Of a DNA stretch of 64,000 nt, positions 22,658 to 33,843 are shown piece by piece. The position numbers and the translations under genes were made by a program. Each line of letters starts with the position of its first letter. Within the stretch, counting starts at the first letter, position 1. The notes beneath the pieces were generated by a model. It searched no databases. It was given only the letters and a program-made list of their open reading frames with translations, and was not told the origin of the DNA. Source of the stretch: Eutypa lata (Eukaryota; Ascomycota; Sordariomycetes; Xylariales; Diatrypaceae); the NCBI GenBank assembly GCA_022661535.1, contig JAKULF010000014.1:310001-374000 (forward strand). Reading direction: 5' to 3'.

Positions 22658-24914
22658 TCACATCATCTCGCGAAACCGAGAATCCCTAGCCGGGCTATGA
22701 TTCTGGTTAGAGAAATTCCTCACTTCCCGGGGAGGCGACAGTCCCGTCGTAGGCTGCTGATCGCTGAAACGGTGACGGCGACGGCGGTCGTTGTCGTCGT
22801 CGTCATCGCTCGAACTGCTCAGCGACGACATGTCCCCATCCCCACCATCGTTGTCCCCGACCGCACTGCCCCTCAAAGAAGAAGTAGCCCGTTCCCTATT
22901 CTGCGAATCCCTCCCGGCCAACGCCATAGCGCGCATGCTGGCGCTGCGGTTGCCGAGGCTCGTCGAGCTGTCGTTCCCATCCATGCCCGTGAGCGCCGCG
23001 CCCCCGACGAAGCCTCTCCCGTTGTTATTGTTGTCCGGCTTCTCCTCGTCGGACGACCTAGAAGGCTTCGAGAAGTGTGATTTGAACCAGGTCTTCACTT
23101 TCCCGCCTCCGCGCGGCGACGATTTCGATGCGGGGTCGGGCTCGGTATCATCCTCGTCCTGGATGTGGCGCGCCGAAGTAGTCGGGGTCGTCGGTCGGGG
23201 TATGCTCACGGGCTGGTTGTTGGTGTTCATCACCACGATCTGGCCAGCGGCCGCCGTCGTCGGTTCCTCCTGGTGGTCTTCTCGGGGCAGGTCCGGCGAA
23301 GCCCCGTGCTTCTCCGTTTTAGCCATCCGTTTCATCTCTGCTTTAACAGCCTTTTCTTGTTCCCTCTTCGCCCTGGCCTCTTGCTTCTCCTCGGCCCTGC
23401 GATCTTTTTGTACTTGTCTGTCTTGCTCTGTGTAGGATGTTAGCACTCACTCGATCAACAATTTTCATCAATATTCAAGTAAACCACTTGCCCTTAAGCT
23501 TTCTGTTTATCTCATGTATCTCCTTCTGCCGAGCCTTCTCAATTTCCTCTTCTTCCTTCTTCCTCTCCATTTCCAGCTTGAGTTGGAGTTGCTTCGCATG
23601 TTCTTCCTCCGCCTTCTCATTGATCTCGTCTAACAGCGGTTGCACGCGACGAGCTGCAATCGCATCAATGGCATCCTGGTCTAGGCGCAGTCCTGCGCCG
23701 ACGTCAACTTTGCCTGCATTCTTGTCTACCCGTGCGTCGCTACGAGTTTGAGCAGCAGTATGTGCTTTCAATTCCCACTGTGTCAGAGTTGAGGGTGGAA
23801 CCATGCCAGTTTCAGCAGAGATCTTCTCGTCCATACTTTTGAGTCGCGCCTGGACGTTTCGATGCGCTACAGCAAGCAACGCATCTCTATCCTGCTGCCG
23901 TTTCTTGTCATCAACTTCCGAGAGCTTATTGGAGAAAATGGACATCTGCTGCCTAATTTGCTGTGACCGTGTTTGGTCATCAATTACAGCACTATCACTT
24001 GACGCCCTCCTCCTGAGTTTGTTCCGGATTGTGAAGCGTTTCTGGAGATTTCCGGCACCGTAGTACTCTTGATACTCCAGGGTCTTCAGATTCCCCTGGT
24101 GCAATTTAGCAAGACGCTTCTGTGCTTGTTTGTAGGCCGCATCCTGCAGAGTTGTGATATGCGCCGGTTGTCCGTCATCGCTCACATTGCTGAGGCTGCC
24201 GCGCCGACCTCGAGCTGGTGCGGCCTCAACCTGGGACTTCTTGGCGTCAATGATCTTCTGTTGCTGAGTATACATTTTTTTGGCCATGGCGACCGCTGAG
24301 GCATGGAGCATATCGGACTTTTTCTGCTCATCTACCTCTGGTTTGATTGGAGGGCGGGACGTGAACATCTGTCTGTTCATCAGAGTAAAGGGGACAGCGC
24401 CACCCTCATCACTCAGAGGCGGGGACTGCGCAGGCTTATGTGCCCGAGTGGCAGCAGCCAATGCATTGGAAGCTGCATTCACCTCGTCTGGATATGAATC
24501 CCGAACAAGCGGCGTTGATTTAGCTCGTTGTCGACCGACCATGGCGCCTCTAGCAGCATGCAGCGACTTCTGGCGCTCAATGTTGTTCGACCGAGAGCTT
24601 TGAGAGCCTTGAGATGAATTACGGTCAGATTTGAAGGCCAGGTTAGCAGCGGAGTACCCGTAGCTCGTAGCTGGAGGTTTCCAAGCTTCGGTGTTTTTAG
24701 TATTCCGGGCTGCAAGTAAGGCAGCCTTCGCGCCGTCACTACTAGATACTGGTTCCCAGGGAGCGGCCATCTTATAGTCTTTGGCAAGAATGGCAGCTGC
24801 TGATGATGAAGGTGAATGTTGCGGTTTCCAAGGCTCGGAGGATTTGCTACTCTTCCAACCTAGGGCTGCAGCAGCACTAGCAGCAGAGTCATTTGACTTG
24901 AGAGTTACTGACAT
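22658..24914 (-). CDS. EIS1: Eisosome protein 1
   Basis: Two exons, 24914-23492 and 23427-22658, give 730 aa. The N-terminus carries repeated blocks of the form SAAAALGWKSSKSSEPWKP, AAAILAKDYKMAAPWEP and ALLAARNTKNTEAWKP, typical of fungal Eis1. A region of RxS-rich, basic and coiled-coil sequence follows (EEEHAKQLQLKLEMERKKEE; QVQKDRRAEEKQEARAK). The C-terminal third is acidic, Ser/Asp-rich and disordered. Eis1 is a peripheral component of eisosomes, the plasma-membrane furrows organised by Pil1/Lsp1. The only donor that keeps the coiled-coil frame is GCAAGT at 23491-23486, so the intron is GC-AG type, with branch CTAAC and acceptor CACAG. A GT at 23487-23486 would shift the frame. Confidence 0.85.
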
Positions 24915-26236
24915 AGAGCTCGGGAGCTCGGGTTTTTTAAGCCCAACTTCAGCGTGTTAGTCGTACAGGCGTTGATATAGTTATATCTCGTGATGCTATT
25001 ATTAACGAATGACAAAGAAAGATACAAAATGAATCTGTTGTTTCTTCTTATTATTTTATTATACAATGTCGTATACTTCTTAGCTTACTATACATACTAC
25101 TTAAGTATGTATAGGTAGTATATGAATATGAATATGGTGAAAGAGGTAGATAGAGATAATGGACGTAAGGTTCCAATAGTAATAAGATGGGTAATATTTG
25201 GATGCAAATATGTCAATCTTACCTAGCTGACTGTGGCGCTGGGTGTCGTCATTGGCTCGGGGTTTTATGTGGTGCCCGGCATTTATGGGCCGATCTCTAT
25301 GTCCAGCCTGCAGGTGACTACCCAAGCTACCCTTGGTAGGAGACTTGGCCTGCATTCCTTTATTTCCCTTTTCTGTCATGATAGAGACCGAGCAGCCCGA
25401 ATAGCAAGGCTAGACTCTTAGAGTAGAGGCGAAAGATAAGTGATTCGGATTTCGCCTATAGACTAGCAGTTAGATGGGCTGAGAGGAATACGAAGGAGTC
25501 ATCGATAGAAATGGCTTCAATATGTAACTAACGGTCACTGCTATGCCTCGCTCTACAGAACCGATTGAATGAAGTTTCTTGATAAGATCAAAAGAAGAGA
25601 AATACAGTAGCTACGCAAATTGAGAAATCCACAATAAAAACAATCAATAGTGATTTGAATGCTCTTTGTGCTTGAAGATCTGCGTCAGCTACTCCATACC
25701 CCAGATCTCCAGATATGGCAGAAGCTATTAGTTTGAACCAAATGACGTCATGACACATTACGCTGTCGCATTCAATCTCTTCCACCCACACCAGTAGCTA
25801 CCTACTACGTACGTACCTAGCTCCCTGCTACCCTGCCTGTGTACCTATGAACTGAGCTTCACATGTGAATTATCTCTATCCTTATACTTGGTTTTGCATA
25901 TTTGATAAAAACTACACATCATAGAATCTCTTAGATATATTCTGTATGTTGTTTTGATTCAAAGCAGTTCTGTAATTCCGGAAGGAAGAGGAAGCTATTT
26001 CGTAGGCTGAGTCATTTTATTCGTTGAAAACGGCTACATGGTTTTAATCAGGAAGTCGGTCTAGACGAGGCGTTTCTGGGTTACACAAGACTTTCGTCGC
26101 ATGGTTAGTTAGCGAGAGAGCTAAATGTTCTGGAATAGCAGGTTATTTCCATGTTGTTCCAGCCTCAGAAAAATCTGGATTATCAATAAAGCCTGAGATT
26201 TTGTCGCATCAGTTGGGAAAGAACACCTCTTAGCAC
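24915..26236. other. Spacer between EIS1 and P450 gene
   Basis: 1.32 kb holding the EIS1 promoter (EIS1 reads leftward from 24914) and the 3' flank of the P450 gene. AT-rich, with many TACG/TAGG motifs near 25800. No gene is supported; the 25588-25791 frame has no family features. Confidence 0.5.
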
Positions 26237-28069
26237 TTACTCAAATCTCTTCAGGTATTCATCGGCCTTTTGCCACTGCTTCAATACTACCTCTCTTCGA
26301 TGGTCATCCCTAATCTTAAACTCGACCGAGAACTCCTTCGGCCCTGTAAGAATAGCATCCCTAAAAGCTGTCTGGACGGCCGTATCAACCCCCTGCTCAC
26401 TGACGATGTCAAAGGCCCACAGGAGCTTCGCCATCGTCACCATCATGCTGTTCTCAGCCATGCGCTGGCCACCGCAAATTCTTCTCCCGGCCCCGAAGCC
26501 GTAGGTCGGCCGACGTGAAGCATCTGAGCCAGACCCCTTACCCGCCGGCGTTGCGCTGGGCTTGATCCCCAACGGATGTGTCAAGAACCTGTCGGGGTTA
26601 AATGCGTCAGGTTCTTCGTACTCATCCGGGTCGTGGTGCACAGCCCAAATGTTCATGAGGATCGTGGTGTTGGTCGGAATCACGTAGCCTTGATAGACGT
26701 CTTCCTTTAGCGTAGCGTGAGGAATCGCCAGGGGAAATCCAGGGCGCCATCGCAACGTCTAGTTCACAAACGTGAGCATAGCGAAATACGAGGACGACGG
26801 GTTCAGTCACACACTCACCTCAAAAAAACACGCCTTCAGGAATGGCAATGCGTCTGCCGTTGCCCTCGCTGCTTGAACTCCATCGTGGCCAAAGACCTTG
26901 TCAACCTCCGATTGTGCCTTTCTCTGTATCGCCGGATGCGCAGCCATAGCTAGGATGAACGTTTCGAAAGCGCCGGCAGTAGTGTCCGAGCCACCCTCCA
27001 TGAGGAAGCCGGTGATATAGTCAAGTTCTACTCTATCATATGCATTACTCTCACCGCCGCGCAGTAGACCTGCAACGAAGCTTTCTTGGCCCTTTCCTGC
27101 TTTAACACGCTCTTCAGCGTCCTCGAATAAGTCGTGATAGAGACTACTCTGCTTCCGTTTCAACGACTCAGCCCTCTCCTTCCACCCACGCCACGGAGTG
27201 AAAACGTCTGGTATGTACGCCAGAAAGGGGAAGACGTCGAGAGGCGGAATTGACCCTTGATCCAACATGCTCACCCATTCATGTTGTACTTCAAAGAATT
27301 GCCTAATCTTGCTTCCCTTGTCGTAGTTTTTCCCACGGGTTCCAAAGACGCTTGCCATAATGATAGCTGCTTACATATTAGCATGTTGCCCTTGAGCGGA
27401 ACATCTTGCTCTCTAGAAAGTTCTAGCATGGGGTGGGGTTTGATGATAAAACATGAAATAGGAGACTAAGCGGCATTTCCAGAAAGGGGCGCCGAAAGTT
27501 CAGGGGCGAGATGTTTTATACATACCGCCGAAGAACCGCAGAGCTTGTTCATGAAAACGGTCCGGCTTTTGCAGGAACTCGTACATCATCTGCGACGACT
27601 CGGCGTCTTGGATGGGTATCAGCTTGTCTATCTCGTCGTCTTTCAGGTAATTGCTGATCGTCTTGCGCGCTTTGCGAAACTTAGCCCCGTATAGCATGAA
27701 GACGAGATGTATGTCACCCGGTGGCGGCACGACGTAGTCGACGATGGGGACATAGGGCCGCGAGGAGTAGATAGCTCCCCGCTGGTCCAGCAGATCTCTC
27801 ACCGACTGCCAGCTGTTAAGAACCACGGCCTTGCCGCTAGGTCCTAGCTGCAACCCGACCAGCCCATGAGACCCGTACGTGCGACTCCATTCTGCGAATT
27901 GGATGAATGGCTTTGTCAGTGGTATCTGATGTAAATTTCCGAGGAAAGGGATGGGTGGTGGACCAGGAGGGAAGTTTCCAGAGCGCTTAGGTGGCTGTGA
28001 GAAACTACGGAAAACTATGAGGACCACCAACGGGACGAGAATGCTTAAGACAAGAGTCGCATATGCCAT
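26237..28069 (-). CDS. Cytochrome P450 monooxygenase
   Basis: Three exons, 28069-27526, 27366-26819 and 26758-26237, give 537 aa, the usual length for a microsomal fungal P450. An N-terminal membrane anchor (LVLSILVPLVVLIVF) is followed by the proline hinge PPGPPPIPFLGNL. The oxygen-binding I helix is MEGGSDTTAGAF. The ExxR motif (ETLR) is formed exactly at the second splice junction, which supports that intron. A PERF-like FNPDRF and the heme loop FGAGRRICGG with the Cys ligand are intact, so the enzyme should be active. The overall type resembles ER-anchored P450s of the broad CYP2-like group used in fungal secondary and xenobiotic metabolism. The substrate is unknown, and no partner biosynthetic genes lie alongside. 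Confidence 0.92.
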
Positions 28070-28855
28070 CTTAGTAATAGATTTAACTTCACATGTTATT
28101 TGGGTTCATAGTCTTACACCTTGGGGATCAGCTATGGTTTTGTATTCGGCTAGCCATGCTGATCAACGCTTTTTACTGAGTGCCACTGTTTGAGACGATG
28201 TTTCTTAAGATGACTACAGAAGCTAAGTGTGCCTATCAACACGCCCTCAATACGACCCTAGAGTTGGAGTCGACGATATCTTTTAAGTATTACTGGTTAG
28301 TCAAACAACGGCGTCCAATCAGGTCATAATTAAATATGTACATAAGCTGCCTAACATCTGCGGGTATGATTTGTTGGCAGGAAAGAGTTGCCCGTTATCT
28401 TTGCGATCACTCCTATTCGCTTTGCTTCTCCCTGCCATTCTGTCACAAGCCGCAAAGCTTACTGACCCAAATCATGCCCACAAAAGGTGATCGAAATATA
28501 CAGCACTGTGAGCCTAGCTAGCTGGTTGAAGACATAGCAATAACGAAGGCCTCCGTTAATGTGACTTGATGCCTAAATCTTAACGTACAAAACTGGCTGA
28601 TTGCTAAGGTCAAATATGACATGACAGTATTCCTTATTCAATACATTACTGCATGTGTTTTCGATGCTTGACTACACGCCGGAAAAGGACTTTCCGTCTA
28701 CGTTTGGCTCTGCAAAATCAAGGATGATTCTGCCTTATAGTCGTCCTTTTGACGATTTACTACGAGCAATTGTGATCTGATAACCTCAAAGCCCGGGTTT
28801 GCCTTACGATTGTTCTTTATAGCCGCTTATTCATAAACTTCTCCCCTTCAGGAAC
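28070..28855. other. Spacer between P450 and HET relic
   Basis: 786 bp, AT-rich, containing the P450 promoter. I see no further gene. Confidence 0.5.
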
Positions 28856-29787
28856 ATGTCGTACGAGTATGCTGCCCTCAAACATGACGAGATTCGACTC
28901 ATACGGATATTTCCCTCTCAACCAGATACGCCTATAACCTGTTCCATTGAAACGGCCAGACTGAGCGGCAATACGAATTGCCGTGCAGTTTCTTATACCT
29001 GGGGTCCACCAAGTCCATGCCAACCTATTACGTTGAACGGGAGGTCTTTTGAGATCCGTGAGAACCTGTGGGAGTTCCTCAACGTCATTCGACAGCAGAG
29101 CGAATTTACAGAGCTGTTCTGGATTTGACCAGTTATGCACCAATCAGGGAAGCGTGAACGAACGGAACCACTAAGTCAGTCAAATGGGTTTGATCTTCCA
29201 GCAGGCCTTCGAAGTATTCGTATGGCTTGGCGTCTTGGGTGAAGACATCCACGAGAATGCCCCCCTTCACCCCATAAAATGGCGTGACCAGCATAAGAGG
29301 AAGACAGGAGATAAGCAGCGCCTCATGGATTACATAAGAAATGGAAATAAAGGCTGTCGGGTGCTGAGAGTTACAGCCCGGCATATGATGAGGCACTGAT
29401 GGGTTACCTCTTCCGTAAACAATAGGTACTGGAATCGCCCCTGGATCGTACAGGAGCTCCTGCTTGCCCGTAGCGTCTAGTTCTGGTGCGGGCATCTACG
29501 TATGAACGAGATAGAGATGAAGACAGCGATATATCACGCGTAGACGCGGGGTGCCGTTCTTTCTATAATCAATCACCTTGTTCACCCAAATGGCATTCTC
29601 GGGGATGGCGAGCAGGCTGGTCACCACCACCATCGCTACACTCTTGGCGACGCGATCCTTCTATTCAGTGGAAACGAAAGTGCCGACCTCTAATAAGAGA
29701 TACATAATATTGGACCTGAAATCGCTTGGGATAATCATGGGGGTTCAGCCAGGTGTTATCAACGAAGCGCTAGAGCCTTTCGTGTGA
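28856..29787 (+). pseudogene. HET-domain (heterokaryon incompatibility) gene, decayed
   Basis: The frame from 28856 starts like many HET proteins (YEYAALKHDEIRLIRIFP, then CRAVSYTWG) and should continue into the LWID..C.NQ motif. At about 29124-29126 an extra T shifts the frame (TGG ATT T GAC). The +1 frame then reads DQLCTNQGS, meets TAA at 29172-29174, and goes on as QMGLIFQQAFEVFVWLG. A second frame change near 29415-29430 leads to YWNRPWIVQELLLARS followed by TAG at 29478-29480, and more stops lie near 29695. Both nonsense codons can be explained by C to T change of Gln codons, as RIP would produce. HET proteins trigger incompatibility cell death; this copy cannot encode a full one. The 3' boundary is approximate. 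Confidence 0.75.
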
Positions 29788-30126
29788 TGTTGTGTTGTTT
29801 AAAGACAACATACACATCTCTTTTCAAGCATTATATCCTTTTACAAAATGTATAACACTATAAAGCCTTAGGATTAGTAGCATTTTCCTGTTATAGTATG
29901 TTAAGTTCATGCTACATACCTAAGTTATCAGGACAGTATATGTATTATGAAATCAGTCACGTGGACACGCGCCAATTCGTCGCGGGTAAGGGAGCGGGGC
30001 GTCTGCGCGTCATTGTCCGCAAGCAGTCACAGGTCTTGCTTAGGTCCCTACGTATACTCTTCAACTGATTGAGCTTCACTAACTACACTCATACTACTAC
30101 TCTATCTAACAGTCAGGAGCAACAGC
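29788..30126. promoter_or_regulatory. Upstream region of the EF-hand gene
   Basis: 339 bp. A CACGTG palindrome sits at 29958-29963, about 165 bp upstream of the ATG, and could be an E-box for bHLH factors. This is suggestive only. Confidence 0.3.
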
Positions 30127-30927
30127 ATGGTAGGTCTATGGTCTATTCTACGCTACTTTAAAATAGTTATTGTAAGCCACAGACATTGATATGCTAACGA
30201 ACATACCCCTCTTCGAACAGCCGCCGAAGCGTAAAGCAGCAACAACTACCGAGGCGCCGAAGGAGCGGCAGTCGAAGCTTGCCAAGGAGCACAACATCTC
30301 GGCGCGACAGGAGCGCGAGATCAAGGAAGCCTTTGCGCTGTTCTCAGAGCCCATGGAGGGTGAGAAGGAAGGCGTGATACCGTCTGGCGATGTGCGCCGG
30401 GCTATGGTGTATGTCTTTTCCTTCCCTCTTCCTTTACGCCTCCACACACACACACACACACACACATACCTATCTACCAAACCTACTTAACAGCGACTTC
30501 CCACCACTCACCACTCACCCGCAACAGCGCCCTAGGCATCCCACCCACAAAGGCCGAACTCCGCGAGTTCCTCGAGATCCTCGATCCAGACGAAGAAGGG
30601 TACGCGTCGTACGAGCCGTTCGTAGCGATCTGCGCGCTCAAGCTGCACGCCAAGGACGACGGGGACGAGGGACCCGAGTCGGACGCCCATCGCAAGGAAG
30701 TCGACGAGGCCTTCGCGCTATTCGCGAGCGGCGGCGGCGAGGAGACGCCGATGACCCTAACCCTGGCACATCTCAAGCGCGTCGCCATGACGCTCAAGCA
30801 GGACGACGTCGACGAGGCCCTGCTGCGCGACATGATACTCGAGGCGAATGGCGGGGCCGGCGTCGGGCGCGGCGTCTCGCGCGCCGAGTTCGATGAGGTT
30901 ATGCGGCGGGCTGGGGCATGGAAGTGA
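30127..30927 (+). CDS. Centrin/calmodulin-like EF-hand protein
   Basis: Three exons, 30127-30129, 30221-30408 and 30528-30927, give 196 aa. The first exon is just the start codon: ATG is followed at once by GTAGGT, and the intron ends with a perfect TGCTAAC branch and CTTCGAACAG. A different start at 30191 would read through that branch site, so it is disfavoured. The N-terminus is basic (PPKRKAAT). A paired EF-hand layout follows: EREIKEAFALFSEP, then AELREFLEILDPDEEGYASYEPF, EVDEAFALFASGG, and ISRAEFDEVM-like helix 4. Most Ca-coordinating Asp/Glu positions are missing; only the second loop (DPDEEGY) is partly retained. It resembles centrin/Cdc31 or calmodulin-like proteins acting as protein adaptors. 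The exact orthology is open. The second intron contains a (CA)n tract. Confidence 0.75.
30442..30466. repeat. (CA)n microsatellite in EF-hand gene intron
   Basis: About 12 CA units within intron 30409-30527, between the donor GTATGT and the acceptor CAACAG. Confidence 0.85.
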
Positions 30928-31865
30928 GTTGAGTGAGGTGAAATGAAAAGAGAAAGAAAAAAGAGGAAATAGAGCTATTTAGAGACGGTGGACAACTTCA
31001 TATCTATCTATCAATCTGCTGCTGGAGCAGGGACCTGGGACGTCAGTCAAGCAGCCAGTCGGATAATGCAGCCAGTCGGATAATGACCTAACTAGGCGCT
31101 AGGTCGCACCTGGTTACCTACATAGGTAGCTACGATCTACCTGTCTTGAGCTTCGCATGTGGAGGGAGGGAGGGAGAATATATGGGATTTGGTAGTATCC
31201 CGTGGTCAGTCTGATTGACTACCATAACCATAACCGTACCATTTCCTTGGGACCTGCAAACCACTTGCATTACAACCCGATACCACGGCCATCCTCAGAC
31301 ATTGGCGCAGCAATCGGATATGGGAAACGGTAACATCTTATCGACCCTCGTTCTCCAAGGACCATTGTATCATCGACTTCTCGACACATCTTACAGTAAA
31401 CCGCCTACTTACCTAGCGATCATCAGGACGGTTCGAAAGGGATGAGTAAAGCTTACGACGATGTTAACATATCAAGGACGGCTGAAGCGACGTCTGGGCA
31501 TAAAGAACTGCACGAAGCCGAAGCCCTCCTTGATAGCTATACCTGGGTCGATGTTAGATACTACTGGGTTCCTCTAGGTGGACCGTATATGGGGGGGTTG
31601 GAATGAATATTCTGAGGCCAAGGGGCAGCCAAGCCAGAATAGAGGGATCTAAGATCGATGTAAGCATTGTACGTTACGAGCGATGAATTAAAACAATATC
31701 ATAAAAAAGTGATTTTAGAATGTGATAAACTTATAATATTAGATTTGGCTTGAGGTGTTCTAAGGGGGCTCAGTTAATTTAGGGGGTAGAGGGCCGATAT
31801 CAGGAATCTGTAGCGATCTCCTATGCAAATCTACGTAGGTACTTCAAAGGTCTATTGCGGGCTAC
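30928..31865. other. Convergent 3' spacer, EF-hand gene / phosphatase
   Basis: 938 bp between two stop codons. No gene was seen; 31676-31800 is AT-rich. Confidence 0.5.
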
Positions 31866-33396
31866 TCAAGCCCCCAAAGCCTCAACAAGGCTCCGCCTCT
31901 CCGCCTCTCCGAACTCTATGCTGTCAAGGTACCCATCAATGCCATTATATCTAGTAGAGACGTGCTGATGCACCCTCGTCACGAAGTCTCTCGGGGTGTC
32001 CGCCCACTCAGGCGTTAGGCCGATCTCTCTGATCTCGGCCAGCCTAGTCTCCCTCTCCGACTGGAGCCCGTCCTGCGACAGCAGGTAGTCGTGCGTGATC
32101 GCCTCGACGGGCACGTCCAGTGCCATCAAGACCAGAGCGACGATCAGCCCGGTTCGGTCTTTGCCCTGCGTACAGTGCACTGTAGCCGTTCAAAAGGTTA
32201 GATAGATATTTTCTCGGGGGAAGATTATAGAGTGTAATTCTGCTTTTCTACCCAATCATGGTAGTGAGATTAAATACGTACCTAAGAGAGGAAGCGATGC
32301 TGGCTCGGTAAAGGTCCTCAGTGCCTATATGAATACTGTGTAAGTCACATAATATCCTAGTAGTCCTATGCTAGAGGGAAATCATAACAACAAAGTGAAT
32401 AGAATGTGTGTGAAAAGGGGGAACAGGAACCCGAGGTATCATACCAATGCAATCTCCCCGCCCGATTGATCAACCGTATCGAGGCCAATTCCGACGAGGC
32501 CCCGGGGCACCACTACCTCTCTGCTCACGATGCTCACCGCCTGCATGCGGTACCCTAAGATATAGAGAATAATGACCTGGCTACGGCGCGTCAGTATTAT
32601 TATGTGTGAATAGATTATTTCCGGGATTAAATAACGACTGGGTGAAGGGAGTAGGTAGTGGGATATAGCATAAGTAGTTAGCAGACACAAAAAAACAAAA
32701 AAAAAACAACCAAAGTCTACTTACAAGAAACACAACCAGGACATCTGGCTAAGCAGGAACCTCTCGAACGGACCCCCCGTGATCTTGATCTCCTGATACC
32801 GCATGCCGGGGATCTGCACGGGCTCGGCAAGCGCCGCGTTGGACTTCAGGAGTGCGGGGACGTTGAGATCCGCCTGCCGCTTCTGAGCCTGCTTTGCGTG
32901 TTCCGTCCTACGTAGAAAAGTGAGTTTAAGTTTAGTTGATTGGTCGTTGCGAAGCTCGCATTGGGCCATGCTGGACGCCATAGAAACAACATGGCAGTCT
33001 CTTCACCCTCGCTTGATGGTATGGTATGTATGTATGTATGTATGTATGTAGGCATGCTTACTTCGTTCTCAGATCCATGACGGTCTTCATTCCCAGCTCG
33101 TCTCGGAGCTTTTCGCGGTCGCGCGGCGTTGCATTATCTAAGGGGCAAGATTTCAGCAACTAGTTTTTTTTCTGGGTAGTGGCATTATCCTCGATAGATA
33201 GACATGACATACCCGGTCGTGCAGATCGGTACAGCACGCCTTCCCTGACGATTCTGTAGTTATCTGGTTAGCAGAGAGGTCTTCTATAAATATCTCCTAG
33301 GGAAGCCTCCTCCTCCTCGTACCTCCGGCCAAGAAAGTCATTGACTGTCTTCCCGACGTCGCGGAAGTTCAGTATGTTGTCGAATTCGTGAGCCAT
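31866..33396 (-). CDS. Protein tyrosine phosphatase (Y_phosphatase3 / IphP-like)
   Basis: Seven exons: 33396-33323, 33253-33213, 33137-33062, 32907-32725, 32580-32445, 32324-32282 and 32179-31866. All phases agree and give 288 aa. The N-terminus FDNILNFRDVG and YRSARPDNAT, then MKTVMDLRTKTEH, are characteristic of this family. The active-site loop HCTQGKDRTGL (CX5R, Cys about residue 187) is created at the sixth junction and is intact. The central part (VIILYILGYRMQAVSI, PRGLVGIGLDTVD) is the hydrophobic lid region common in fungal members. The family includes bacterial MptpB/IphP-like phosphatases with protein or phosphoinositide substrates; the fungal substrate is unknown. The third intron carries a (TATG)n microsatellite. 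Confidence 0.88.
33026..33050. repeat. (TATG)n microsatellite in a phosphatase intron
   Basis: About six tandem TATG units lie within intron 32908-33061 of the tyrosine phosphatase gene, so length changes would not alter the protein. Confidence 0.85.
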
Positions 33397-33843
33397 TGGG
33401 ATCGACGTCTCCGTGTAGGTATTTCATTAAAAGGTCTAATTTGACTATGAATTTATTGTTCTCCTTGTAAGTTACAAGTCTGTCTATAGGCTAACCCCCT
33501 GGAATCGGCATGTGTATATGAAACTCCTTATATTTGAGCTCTAGAGCTATGTACGTAGGTAGGGTCGGCGCAAGCGGTGTCACAGTTGGCTCATACTAAG
33601 TACGTAAGGTAGTGGAGACGTGCTTAGACTTTTTATCGTGATGACACACCGTAAGTAACTACATGGGTACCTATATAGGACGGCATCCCATCTTGGTTAG
33701 ATGTTTAATAATCAATATGTATTCTCTCTTGACTACTTAGATATTCTTCTGGCTCTGCAGTTATGTGGTGAGATTCAAGATACCAACAGCAATAGAGAAT
33801 GTCAGCACAGCAGTTCATCTTGGATGCAATCTTTAGATTTAGT
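33397..33843. other. Spacer between phosphatase and TRM140
   Basis: 447 bp that must contain the phosphatase promoter and the TRM140 3' UTR. No other feature is supported. Confidence 0.5.

Noticed and set aside
23486..23487. GT donor in EIS1 one step after the GC donor
   Set aside because: It gives the wrong phase for the second exon and has a weak consensus (GTGGTT).
30191..30220. ATG at 30191 as the start of the EF-hand protein
   Set aside because: It overlaps a perfect TGCTAAC branch point and acceptor, so this stretch is better explained as intron.
26237..30927. A secondary-metabolite cluster around the first P450
   Set aside because: No synthase, transporter or pathway regulator lies nearby; neighbours are EIS1, a HET relic and an EF-hand gene.
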